The notes under the pieces were generated by a model, which saw nothing but the letters and a program-made list of their open reading frames with translations, ran no database searches and was not told the origin of the DNA. A DNA stretch of 64,000 bases from Bathynomus jamesi (Eukaryota > Arthropoda > Malacostraca > Isopoda > Cirolanidae), in assembly GCA_023014485.1 (NCBI GenBank), contig JAJOZX010005778.1, forward strand, positions 124,001 to 188,000. Reading direction: 5' to 3'. This document shows positions 35,975 through 45,226 of the stretch, one piece after another (the first letter of the stretch is position 1; each line of letters starts with the position of its first letter). The position numbers and the translations under genes were made by a program.

Positions 35975-36842
35975 TATAACTCAGTGCGTCGAAAGTGCAG
36001 CTTCACTGTTAAGCTCCCGTCACCGAATGGGAAATTTTTACCTTCAATTTTCCTTATATATATTGAGATATTGGTTATTAGATTAGTTGCGACATTCACA
36101 TAATGGTGTCTGTCATATGTAATACTCAAACTCCTTCCACTATGGTTGGGGATGTGAGCAATGCGCAGCAGGCGTGCCTGGGTATCCCCAACAAACTGCT
36201 GCTCCACTATATTGCTGTAAATATAGCATATGTCTGGGGGCTGAGAGCTTTGAACCAATTTCTCTATCTTCATTTGATACAGTAAGCTGGACAAGTAATG
36301 CTGTGCCTCGTGAAAGGTATCTCTTTGGAAGGCTGCGCTATATCGGCCCTCAGCCACAATTGTGAACAGCTCTTTAACTTTAATATTTCTACTAAGCTTT
36401 GACTTTAACTTTAATGTGCATGCAGGCATGTCTATATTTACGATTTCAAAAAGTAAATCGTTTGCCAGGTACGACCTTTCAAGTCTCTTGTTTAACCTCG
36501 TCACAATGTCCATGGCTGTATCATAATGCCCGATTCCTAGCGATACATTTGCTATAGTACCGTTCCTCACCGAACAGGACTGAACGCATAGTATTGTCTA
36601 AGGTTATGCCTAATTTTTTGTACTCATCGGTTCTTCTAAAGATCAGAAATATGATTTGCTCATTTTCAAGAGTTAAAAATTTGGTGGCTAACTGGAGTTC
36701 ACATAATCCCACTTCCTACGAATCACGACCCATTTCAATCTGTCCATGGAGATCTGTTACAAAGTTGGCTAGTGTGTTGTTAGGGTATACAGACAGGGAC
36801 GAGGAGGACGGGATTGTGACGTAGAAGTGGTTAAGGGCCATG
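35974..36842 (-). pseudogene. Adintovirus penton-like minor capsid protein (broken)
   Basis: Begins MALNHFYVTIPSSSSL at 36842, a start typical of the Polinton/adintovirus minor capsid (single jelly-roll penton) protein. An in-frame TAG lies at 36716-36718 and a frameshift near 36570. The remaining 198 codons are open to 35974. Expected length is about 280-290 residues, and the sum of the blocks agrees. It would form the capsid vertices. Its stop overlaps the start of the pX-like ORF. Confidence 0.7.
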
Positions 36843-36849
36843 TTGCATA

Positions 36850-37874
36850 CTATTTAAGCTTCATTATTGCATCAGCTTTTATATAAGTGTTCAAGCTTTC
36901 TGGGTACCCTAGCCATTTCACCAGGTACATTTTTCTCTCTCTTGAACCTTTGCTTCCTAAAATTTTCTCAATTTTAAACACATTTTTTCCTAAATTAAAT
37001 GCCACTTTCTGCAACTCCTCGCGGTAAAAGCCCCCCGCGATTTTTTCCCCATTCAAATCTTCAACGTAATACATCATTATCTCACCTTTAAGTCTCATAT
37101 CCCTAACTTTAAAAATCTCACGTGTCCATCCTTACTCAAATATCTTCTCGAATTTATTTCCCAAACGCGACAGCCTTACATAATCATTGATTTTGAAACG
37201 CGCAGAGTGTGGTGGTATTCCATCTCTTCTCAACTCTGGGCGCGTACCTCTTTCTAAAACTTTGTTAGGTGTTGTCCCAATCGTGCGATGGTGTGAGCGG
37301 TTGTAGGATGAGGCCAATGATTCCAGAATGTCTAGAAATCTGTAAGTGTTTATGGTACGTTGAACTCTTTCAGCTAAAGAAGCCTTATGTATAGAATTGG
37401 TAGTGTAATAGCTGATATTAAACTCTGGCAACATGTTCTGAAAATCACGGCCTATAAATTTCTTCCCCATATCCGTACAAAAATAGCCAGGAATCCTGTT
37501 TTCTTTTAACATCAGCGTTTTGGTGGCTTTAGCAACTGTTTCAGGTGATTTATTTTTCAGAGGAATTAGCCACAGATATATAGAGAATACATCTTTTACG
37601 AATAGAATGTAGCGGTAACCATCGTTATACACAGAATATATTTGCATGTCTGTTAAATCTGCTTGCCAAATAGAGTCATTCGAAGCAGCTGTTGTCTTGG
37701 CTGTTTTAAACCTTTTCTCACAGGCTTATGAAGTGTATAAGCGTCCTGGTAACGCAAAAATCTCTCAACATCTTTTCTTCCTACTCCGTAAACATTTCTG
37801 TACAATCTATCTACGCCTTCGTAGGAGGCTGGGTTAGAAATGTCATAATAACGTCTTCTTAATATGTTAGCCAT
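36850..37874 (-). pseudogene. Adintovirus retroviral-type integrase with chromodomain (broken)
   Basis: The N-terminal part (37874-37685) ends in a YQDAYTLHKP segment. A single-base frameshift near 37685 follows. The catalytic core has the first aspartate in a WQADLTDM context, the second in FCTDMGKKF and the glutamate in SLAERVQRT, with 33 residues between the last two. A stop follows FEKIFE near 37134. The same frame then continues into a C-terminal chromodomain (KIEKILGSKG, YLVKWLGYPES) ending at 36850. Such integrases insert the linear viral genome at terminal repeats. Only one shift and one stop separate this gene from an open frame. Confidence 0.8.
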
Positions 37875-38164
37875 TTGCGTATTTTAGAGGCACGTGGGTA
37901 GGGTTGACCGTTGTTTAACCTCTTCTTTCTCCTTTTCAAAGGTGTTACCGCTGGGGGTGATGGCGTCTTCAATTGTGTCACTTGCGATGCATGTTCCAAG
38001 TCTTTTAAACTGTTCAGATTTCCTCCCATTGTTTTGGGGACATTTATTTGTTGTAGTCGTGCTTTAATATGCTTCCATCCTGATGGTGAGGGCCTATCCC
38101 ACTCTCTCACCAGATCATGGACAATGTCTCGATATTCGATCCCTGTACCTTTGCTCCTTCCCAT
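37859..38164 (-). CDS. Small basic adintovirus ORF, unknown function
   Basis: An intact 101-codon ORF starting MGRSKGTGIEYRDIVHDLVR. It has a nuclear-localisation-like PLKRRKKRL near the C-terminus and overlaps the integrase start by 16 bases. I do not recognise the family. Position and basic composition suggest a DNA-associated or virion protein. Confidence 0.55.
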   Translation of the reverse strand: MGRSKGTGIEYRDIVHDLVREWDRPSPSGWKHIKARLQQINVPKTMGGNLNSLKDLEHASQVTQLKTPSPPAVTPLKRRKKRLNNGQPYPRASKIRKWLTY

Positions 38165-38271
38165 ATGATCTCACCTGTATCGGTCCATTGTATGGCGGGG
38201 TTCTCATTCCATAGATTATAAAGACTTAAACCTTTATTCCTCAATGTATGAGGGAGGGTGCTTTTTAATCG

Positions 38272-38396
38272 TGACCGGACAGCTCATACCAGGACAACAC
38301 ATACCCGGATAACTTATACCGGACAACTCAGACCCGGACAACTCATACCTAGGACAACTCATACCTAGGACAACTCATACCTAGGACAACTCATAC
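38272..38396 (-). repeat. Left 15-bp array of the nested element
   Basis: About eight units of GGACAACTCATACC with variable joining bases. The inner units (CTAGGACAACTCATAC) are identical, the outer ones more diverged, suggesting recent slippage on the inner side. Confidence 0.9.
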
Positions 38397-38565
38397 TCTC
38401 TTCATCAATTACCACCCCAATGTTGATCTTTTCGTCTATATCCACCCCGAAAGTTTAAACTCTGCAAATTAACCAAAATAAGATAAGAAAACAATAACAA
38501 CAAATTTATTATTTATTGCAAACATATAATAAATAGAGAACCATTATTTACACAGGATAAAATTT

Positions 38566-38706
38566 GAATGCCCGGTTAGGTCAACTGTACGCCCTTGACG
38601 ATTGGTTAGGTTTAGTCGTGATATTTTCGTTAGTTTTAACGAAAATATCACGACTAAACCTAACCAATCGTCAAGGGCGTACAGTTGACCTAATTGGGCA
38701 TTCAAT
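38566..38706. repeat. Foldback palindrome with shared core
   Basis: Arms of about 68 bases run from GAATGCCCGGTTAGGTC inward to TGATATTTTCGTTA on a 4-base loop, nearly perfect. The inner 40 bases (AACGAAAATATCACGAC, then TAACCAATCGTCAAG) recur inside the 126-bp foldback at 49911-50036, while the outer arms differ. A 20-21-base minisatellite (TTGACCTAACCGGGCATTCA type) follows to 38765. Confidence 0.85.
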
Positions 38707-38780
38707 GAACCCAACCGGGTATTCAGTTGACCTAACCGGGCATTCAATGAACCTAACTGGGCATATATATATATATATAT

Positions 38781-41675
38781 TAGGGTGTCACTAGGTAATA
38801 GGGGGAAAATTAAACGATGGATATTTTCCTATGACACCCCCTAAAATTGTTCCATTTGGTGTAAAACATATGGAAGAGAAATTTGGTCCTGATTGGTCAT
38901 CATTTAAAGGTCGCCCTCGTCACTGAAAACAAGACCCATTTGTTGACGTCAACAAGCTGTTCAGTGTTCACAGCTTGGGCCGAACCAGATAATAAAAAAC
39001 AAGGCAATTTGGTGAAATAACGAAAGTAAGACACTTAAAAACGCAAAGAATACAAACAGTTTATTATATAATCAAAATAGAAGACATAATTTGGCGAATA
39101 ATGGTACAAAATGGAGAAGCAACAAAAGCAAAACTTTGAGAAATAAAATACATATACAGTAGCAGAATAATTGGTGCTCATACGCTGATCAGTGATTAGT
39201 TCTTTCGCGTCCTCACTAATGCTGATTTGTTCGGAGCTGGGTGTTGCTTTCTGTGGTCAGTGACAACTTGAACGAGGAACTGGAGCTGTTCTTCTTTCAC
39301 TGTCAACTTTCCGTTCAGCTCCTTCACCAGAGCCACGGCCCGTTCTGCTCTGTCGTTCACCACTGCAAGTTTGGAGACCACATCCCGAGCTTGCACGTAT
39401 TCAGAGTTTGACGTCCATGAACTGGGATGGTGGAGCAGAAAGCAATCTGGCAACTGAAGTTTTGAGAAGAATCCTCGGGTGTTCTTTGTGATCAGTTGCT
39501 GCAGTCCTTTGCTGTCACTGAGGAACATAGTATCAAGAACCAAAGGTCGCTTTGGCGGCATGTGAGGGGCTTCTTGATCTAACGCTGCAACCATGCTGCA
39601 CTTCACTTCCATCGATATCCTCTCATCAAAGAACGCCAGACCCACTGCCTCCTCCGAATGGTACCACAGGTGCGCAGACAGCTTCTTGGTGGTACCATCA
39701 GAGATCTTCTTGTGCGGGTATCGAAGGAGCGTCCTCATCAATTCCCAATCATTCAGCGGAGCTTCGATGGACAGATGAGCTGTTGCCCACGCTTTCATGT
39801 AAACTAGAACAGAAAAGAGGCAGATATCTCGAATTCCGCGTTCCTCAGTTTAAACTGTCTTCGGAAGAGCCAGATCTTGATGGCATAGAGCCCCTTAGCT
39901 ATCCATCTCGCCCGGTGCATAGCACCAGGGGCGCGGAAGTTTAGTCCCTTGTATGGAACTCCTCCAAGAAAGATGACGGAAAGATCGAGGAATTCCTGAT
40001 AGTCATCACGAACTTGGAGTGCTTGTGATTTTGCAACTCAATGAGCTCCGTTCTATGCTTAAAAATAGCTGCTTTGGTGAACGCATCTGTGTCCGCAGTT
40101 TGGAACTGTTGCTGGTCAATGCGGGTCCAATAATCATGGAAGCGCTTGAAAAGCAGAATTTCTGGACCGGTAGATACTGAATCTAGCGATGCTGCGAATG
40201 CCGCCTGTAGCACCAACTCCAGTACATGGTGTCTGCACGCGCAGTGTAACAGGTCACGTCCAACTTTTTCTTCCAGAAGAACACAAGTTCCTCCACGGTG
40301 GCCTGTGTTTGTCGCGGTTGTGTCGAAACACATAGATTTGACATGATCGGTCACTCCCCATTCATTCAGGCAATCTATGATGGCATTTGTTTGTGCCAGC
40401 GCGGTTCCTGACAGAAGTTTTGGCACCCCGAGGAGCTGCTCTGTCCCGGAGTCAGATACAAGAATAGGTAAGCGGTCAACATATTCTCGTGACGTCAGAT
40501 CTTGCATGAGTTTTCCGTCCCAGTGAACAGTCAACGGACTATTGCCTTGGAACTCGCTCTTCAGTTGCCGAGCCTTAAGGGTACGGAATTTTTCACACTG
40601 ACGATGAATGGATCCACGATTGATGTTGTAGTCGCTAGCATCATGCCCTAAGCTGGAAGCTGCCTCAAACAGCAGATATGTGGCCTTTCTTGACGAGAGT
40701 TGCGTGCGATCAAGCGCTGCCGCCAATTCCGATGTCATGATGTTCTTCGTTGCTCTTTGTTTAGACGCTAACGAACCACCACATGCTCCTTTTTCTTCGC
40801 TATCATCTGAGCTGGAGGATGAGGACTCCAAAACCGCTTCGTTGGATACTGCCTCCATTTCAGCTGCTGATCGCTTTCTTCGTTTCTCCTCTTCCTCCCG
40901 ACGTCGAGTACAATCTTTGACTTGGCGCTGATGGGTCATGTCCAAACCTGCCATTGAACCTGGACGTCCTTTCTGGCGCTGCTGCTGAAGGAACTCCCAA
41001 TCCTCTGGGTACTTGACCAATTTCTCACAATCAGCGTGGGCGATGTCAAAGAGACGATCGAGGCGTTCAATGAATTCTTTTTCTTTCGTCTTGTGTGAAT
41101 CGCTCGTCCTTGAGGCGTGTTTTTTGAGTCCTTTCCTCTCCTCGAAGACTTTATCCAGTTTGCTGACGCAGTGTGTCTCGAGTCTGGTTGGAATGTGAGC
41201 TTTCTCCCAGAAGGACATCACTGCTCGAAGTGACTTCCTCAACGCGTCACGTATTGTCATTTTCTTTTCATGGTGAAGGTAAAGGAAGTAACCGAATGCT
41301 TGCCTGTAGGAAGGAAGCTTGCATCCTTTCACCTCATCAACCGCTGCCCCTAATAGGTATATACACTTCCGGGTTTCCATCACCAGAAATCACGTAGCTG
41401 AAATGAGAAACGGTGAATCGTTAAGTATTGTTCACTTTATTTCTCAGATATTCAGACACACACAGATACACACACACACATATATAGAGATATATAGATA
41501 TCTAATGAACGATTATGGAGACGCGGCGCAAGCATTAAACTTTGGAAGGCGGGGGCGACCTTTTATAGTTATTCAAATAAAAAGATTTTTCAGTCAACAT
41601 GTTTTTTTACCAATGGAATAGATTCGCGGGGTGTCAGCATGAAAATTTCAAACTTTGCATTTAAGTGACACCCTA
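38781..41675 (-). mobile_element. hAT-like element, copy C
   Basis: Termini are TAGGGTGTCACT at 38781 and its complement ending at 41675, both set in an AT repeat, which gives ATATATAT on each side. Similarity continues inward for about 140 bases on both sides. Each end repeats TGACACCCC about 50 bases in, followed by TTCCAT-TTGGT and AAAGGTCGCCC. The inward TGACACCC is the complement of the outermost GGGTGTCA, so each end can fold into a hairpin. The transposase lies between. Confidence 0.8.
39196..41383 (-). pseudogene. hAT-like transposase, copy C
   Basis: About 720 codons in two main ORFs (41383-39941 and 39798-39196) with a short intervening block. The N-terminal part has RLDRLFDIAHADCEK and WEFLQQQR, then an acidic Ser-rich linker. 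LTVHWDGKLMQDL gives the first acidic residue, CFDTTATNTGHRGG the second, and HCACRHHVLELVL the C-x2-H. The block between the ORFs encodes HRARW (near 39890), then DICLFSVLVYMKAW and HLWYHSEEAVGLAFFD. DRAERAVALVKE lies near the C-terminus. There are frameshifts near 39935 and 39830. It is intronless. Sequence divergence from A, B and D shows it is a separate lineage; similar proteins occur as uncharacterised ORFs in many invertebrates. Confidence 0.75.
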
Positions 41676-41686
41676 ATATATATATA

Positions 41687-41882
41687 ACTTGCATGAATTT
41701 TAAATGTTTAAATTTAATTTTTAATTTTACAAAATAAATGTTTTCATTAATTTTAAAAATAAATGTTTTCATTTCAAAATGTTTTCATTAATAACTTGCA
41801 TGAATTCTAAATGTTTAAATTTGATTTTTAATTTTACAAAAATAAATGTTTTCATTAATTTTTCATTTTTTTTTCTGGTCCT
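41687..41882. repeat. Short AT-rich duplication
   Basis: AACTTGCATGAATTTTAAAT and the following ~65 bases are repeated at about 41792. Non-coding, between copy C and the right 15-bp array. Confidence 0.7.
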
Positions 41883-41997
41883 ATGTATGAGTTGTCCTAG
41901 GTATGAGTTGTCCTAGGTATGAGTTGTCCGAGTATGAGTTGTCTGGGTATAAGTTGTCCTGGTATGAGCTGTCCTGGTATGAACTGTCCTAGAACCC
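41883..41997 (+). repeat. Right 15-bp array of the nested element
   Basis: Seven units of the form CTAGGTATGAGTTGTC, CTGGTATGAGCTGTC and similar. It is in inverted orientation relative to 38272-38396 and directly abuts the TTTTTAAT target duplication. Confidence 0.9.
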
Positions 41998-42005
41998 TTT
42001 TTAAT

Positions 42006-42356
42006 ACATGCTCGATATGTTGTGTGGCCGACCCATTAATCTTTGCTTGGTCAGCTCTATCGTCGGACACAAGTCCTATGCCACCATGTCCATCATTCAC
42101 CGTGCTGTGCCTAATAACCACGGAAATCTCTGTCGGGTTCTTATAATTTTCGTACTCGTAAAGAAATTTCTGCAGAGCTTCTTGGTATAAGATTCTTTTA
42201 TCATCAGGTATTTTTTCTCTGTTTAATTAATAGGGTTAGCAATTCGCTTTCCATTCTTTTAAGCCTGCTTTTACAGGGATCTAGATTCATGTCTGGATTC
42301 TTTGAACTTTGCAGTGAAGCATACATCTCTTGTGGAATCACTACCACTTTCTTCAT
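42006..42356 (-). pseudogene. Small adintovirus ORF, truncated by insertion
   Basis: Starts MKKVVVIPQEMYASLQSS at 42356. After a frameshift in an A-run near 42215 it continues with DDKRILYQEALQKFLYEYE and reaches the junction with the 15-bp-array element at 42005. An N-terminal VIP-type start followed by a short helical segment is common for a small conserved Polinton protein of unknown role. The C-terminal portion near the junction lies in a segment that is duplicated in inverted orientation at 42645-42740. Confidence 0.5.
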
Positions 42357-42433
42357 TATATTAATCTAGTCAGTAAATGACCCAAAACTGAAAATAAGAT
42401 GGCGAGGAATGACCCTCCTCTTTGTACAATAAT

Positions 42434-42640
42434 TCATTTTTTCTTCCCTACAGTTTGATTTTTACGAGCGAGTGCACGTATTATGTTCTTGTAACGGCGT
42501 AGGCGAGCCATCTGAGGTGGTTTCATTGATACATTGCAATTTATAACGTTAAGACAGATATCACAGATGCATTTTAAAAAGTCGGAGTCGATATTTTTAG
42601 CAAACATCTGCTGCATTGCCCGGGTAGACGCTGATTCGGG
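42434..42640 (-). CDS. Small basic adintovirus ORF fragment
   Basis: About 69 codons ending in MARLRRYKNIIRALARKNQT and a KKK tail. The start is unclear because the upstream 100 bases are the inverted duplication. Short Arg/Lys-rich ORFs of this kind lie near the ATPase in Polintons. I do not know the function. Confidence 0.4.
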   Translation of the reverse strand, partial: PESASTRAMQQMFAKNIDSDFLKCICDICLNVINCNVSMKPPQMARLRRYKNIIRALARKNQTVGKKK

Positions 42641-42751
42641 AACATTTGATGGACATGGTGGCATAGGACCTGTGTCCGACGATAGAGCTGACCAACCAAA
42701 GATTAATGGGTCGGCCACACAACATATCGAGCATGTATTAAAAAGCACCTT

Positions 42752-43128
42752 CCCACATTTTTGAAAAATAGATTCTGATTGATGAAGAACACGCTTATGT
42801 TAAGATGGTGGGAGAATACTCTAAATGCATCGGCAAACGTTTTATCCATCTCCAACATGAGATCGTCAATTACATTAACTGTATGTTCATTACCTTTTAA
42901 TGAATTAACGTCATATACACCTTTGTGGAACAAAATATCATCTTGGTACTCGTTCAACACTGATTGCTACGCCGAATAGCACCATATAACTTTATGCACA
43001 AATTTTGAGAACATCTCTCCCTTTTATTTAATGATTTTAAGCATAAACACAGTTTTACCACATCCTGTAGGGCCAGATATAATACATGTGGATGGGCTCA
43101 TGAACCGGAATTTTTCTACAGAGTCCAT
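42752..43128 (-). pseudogene. Adintovirus packaging ATPase (FtsK/HerA-like), truncated
   Basis: Begins MDSVEKFRFMSPSTCIISG and has a perfect Walker A (GPTGCGKT) near 43070. A stop follows at about 43030. The Walker B region VNVIDDLMLEM and the downstream FSHHLNISVFFINQNLF segment are in the next open stretch. The gene ends abruptly at 42751, where the inverted duplication joins, so the C-terminal third is missing. The family packs viral DNA into the capsid. Confidence 0.8.
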
Positions 43129-43193
43129 TTCTAACACGTCACACTCCTAAGTGGGTCATTTACAAAATATAATAAATATTTAAGTGACGACCC
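43129..43193. promoter_or_regulatory. Divergent intergenic region of the adintovirus
   Basis: The 65 bases between the minus-strand ATPase start (43128) and the plus-strand ORF (43194) contain AT-rich TATA-like sequence (TACAAAATATAATAAATATT). Genes on both sides are transcribed away from it, so it is the likely divergent promoter. Confidence 0.4.
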
Positions 43194-43965
43194 TTGTATT
43201 CTAGTCTAGTACAACAACCCATCATCGATATTACAGATGACCCCGACGACAGCGTAGTTGTGATCACAGAATCCACCTCCGCTAACGAATCCTCACCAGC
43301 GATACTTGTAGCACGCGGCAGTTCAAAGCGGAGGCACATCAGGTATAAAGCGCGCCAGGATTGCGCCGGTTGTTAGACCACCAGTAACAGAGCCCCAACC
43401 TTCTACGTCTTACGACACAACCCCCCACAATGGTACCTTCCTCAAATATACCACCTAATTCAATTCCGGGTACATCCTCCACAGCAGCTCCTCACTCTGT
43501 TGAGGATGGCATAACATTCGAGTTGGTGCGCACCGCTACCCCCACCCCAGCCTTGACTAGAAATCGGTATATAGTCAGGGTTGATCCTAGATCCATGTAT
43601 AGCAATGGTGTTGAACACGGACTACGCCGCATAGTTTAACGTATTGTGGAGTTTGCCCTTCAGAACCGCGATGAACGTGAAGTCAAGACGAGGCTGTCCT
43701 TCGGATTCGGGTCAGATGACGGAGATGTAGATGATTTTTGGGTAGTAATACCGTTCAGACGTTTGGCAGCTGAAGATATAGAGTATATATTAGGCCTTAT
43801 AATGAAGGCCTCTTAAAATAGTATAGCCTTCAATATGGACAACTTCACGGTAAATATTGACGGTGTATTCCGTGTTGCGGGTCACAGTGCCACACCTTAT
43901 AATCTTAACTTCAATTCTCAGGCTATTTTGTCAGCCAGACTCTGTACTGAACGGACGCATTTCCT
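43194..43965 (+). pseudogene. Adintovirus plus-strand N-terminal ORF group
   Basis: Three short blocks: a Ser/Asp-rich part starting IIDITDDPDDSVVVITES, a Pro/Thr-rich part with RNRYIVRVDPRSMYSNGVEH, and after a stop FALQNRDEREVKTRLSFGFG followed by FWVVIPFRRLAAEDIEYILG. A separate start, MDNFTVNIDGVFRVAG, lies at 43835. The order suggests one or two genes immediately upstream of the polymerase, cut by the LINE inserted at about 43970. No domain is recognised. Confidence 0.5.
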
Positions 43966-44173
43966 GAACTCTCTGATACTGCTTTTACTTTTGCACATTG
44001 CTAATAATTTTACTTTTGGAAAGTTTGGAATTTTATATACTTGCGTTTATATTCACATTGTTATAGTTAAGTAATTGAATATTAGTATTTTTTAACGATT
44101 TAGAAGTTTTCATAGCGTCCCGGCTTAATTTAACTTAAACTTGTGACGGTTATAAACTACTTTTAACTGCGCG

Positions 44174-45160
44174 ATGCCGTCGCAGAAAGCGTCGTGTGTT
44201 AGGTGTGGGGTAAACATGTGGTATTCGGATTTTAAAGATTATAACGGCAGTCCTATGGCGATTTCCGAGAGATCAGTTTGTTTCTTTTGCCAGTTAAGGG
44301 AGGAAATAGTTGACATAAAACGCAGTGACGTGAGGTAACGGAAAGACTTGCAACGCTTGATGAGGGCATGGGTAGGGCTACGGTTGACGAAAACCGAACC
44401 AATACTAACGTTGAAGACGTTAGTTATTTGAAGGGTGAGGTGCGTAACGTAGTTTCTAGTTTAGGTAGCTTATCGGGAAGGTTGGATAGAGTTGAGAAAG
44501 GAGTTAAGGTTGGTCCGAGATTAGTACATGGGGAGGGATTTAGAGAAGTTAAGGGAGGAGCTAGACCGCGTACGTTAGGTGATAGGAATCCCCCCCCTAT
44601 CGAGGTTTCGAACCCTTTCGCCCATTTGGAAAGGGACGTGAATGAGGGGGAAGCTATTTTAATTGGGGACTCTTTAGGGCGCCATATGGACACAGAGTTC
44701 GTTGAACGGCATCCAACCAAGATGAGGAGGTTCTGTCTCCCAGGGGCCAGGGTTCACAGAGTTGGAGACGAAGTGAATAGGATCGACGTTGCCTCCCGTC
44801 ACTCGATGTTGGTGACGATAGTAGCGGGGCAACGACTCGTATAGGCCCGATACGAGAGTGCCTGACCTTTTGGAGAGATATATGGGGTTAATTAGGTCCC
44901 TAAAGGCGAGGTCAGATAGGTCTTTAGTTCTAGGTATTACCCCTAGGCACGGTTTGGGTCTTAGGATTACGACTAAAACGAAATTTTTTAATACTAAATT
45001 ACAAGAGATTTGTGCTGATGAAAATGTACCCTTCGTAAAGCTGTGGTCAGAATTCAGTGATCCTAGCCTTTTTATAAAAGGTGGGGGTGCATTTTAATGA
45101 AATAGGTAATGCTAGGCTAGGTAGGTTAATTCACGAAAACGTACGAAAGCTCTATAGGTC
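44174..45160 (+). pseudogene. LINE ORF1: zinc motif and SGNH esterase
   Basis: Starts MPSQKASCVRCGVNMWYSDF with two CxxC pairs (CVRC and CFFC) forming a zinc-binding motif. A heptad-like stretch follows (LKGEVRNVVSSLGSL). Then comes a GDSL/SGNH hydrolase: AILIGDSLGRHM carries the nucleophile, with a VAG-ND block and a final GVHFNEIGN block. This arrangement is characteristic of ORF1 in CR1-clade LINEs, where the esterase domain is thought to aid membrane or RNP functions. Stops near 44335 and 44842 and a frameshift near 45095 interrupt it. Confidence 0.7.
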
Positions 45161-45226
45161 GAAGCCTTCTTTAAACGTTGTGGGTCCGGGGAACGCGGGC
45201 CCGACGAGAAAAATAGTTTAAAACGC

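Larger units (their letters stand above)
38270..41997. mobile_element. Element with inverted arrays of 15-bp repeats as ends
   Basis: Both ends are tandem arrays of a 15-16-base unit of the form GGACAACTCATACCT, in opposite orientation (38272-38396 and 41883-41997). The flanks TTTTTAAT (38262-38269) and TTTTTAAT (41998-42005) form a target duplication inside adintovirus DNA. The uninterrupted site is preserved in this window: on the complement of 42731-42751 the sequence GGTGCTTTTTAATACATGC is continuous. The interior has no transposase of its own apart from the nested copy C element. Confidence 0.75.
42003..42740. repeat. Inverted duplication, 95-bp arms
   Basis: 42003-42095 and 42645-42740 are inverted copies (AATACATGCTCGATATGTTG, then GTGTGGCCGACCCATTAATC) with about 97% identity, 550 bases apart. 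The right copy breaks the ATPase gene. The right copy also preserves the empty insertion site of the 15-bp-array element. Confidence 0.9.
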
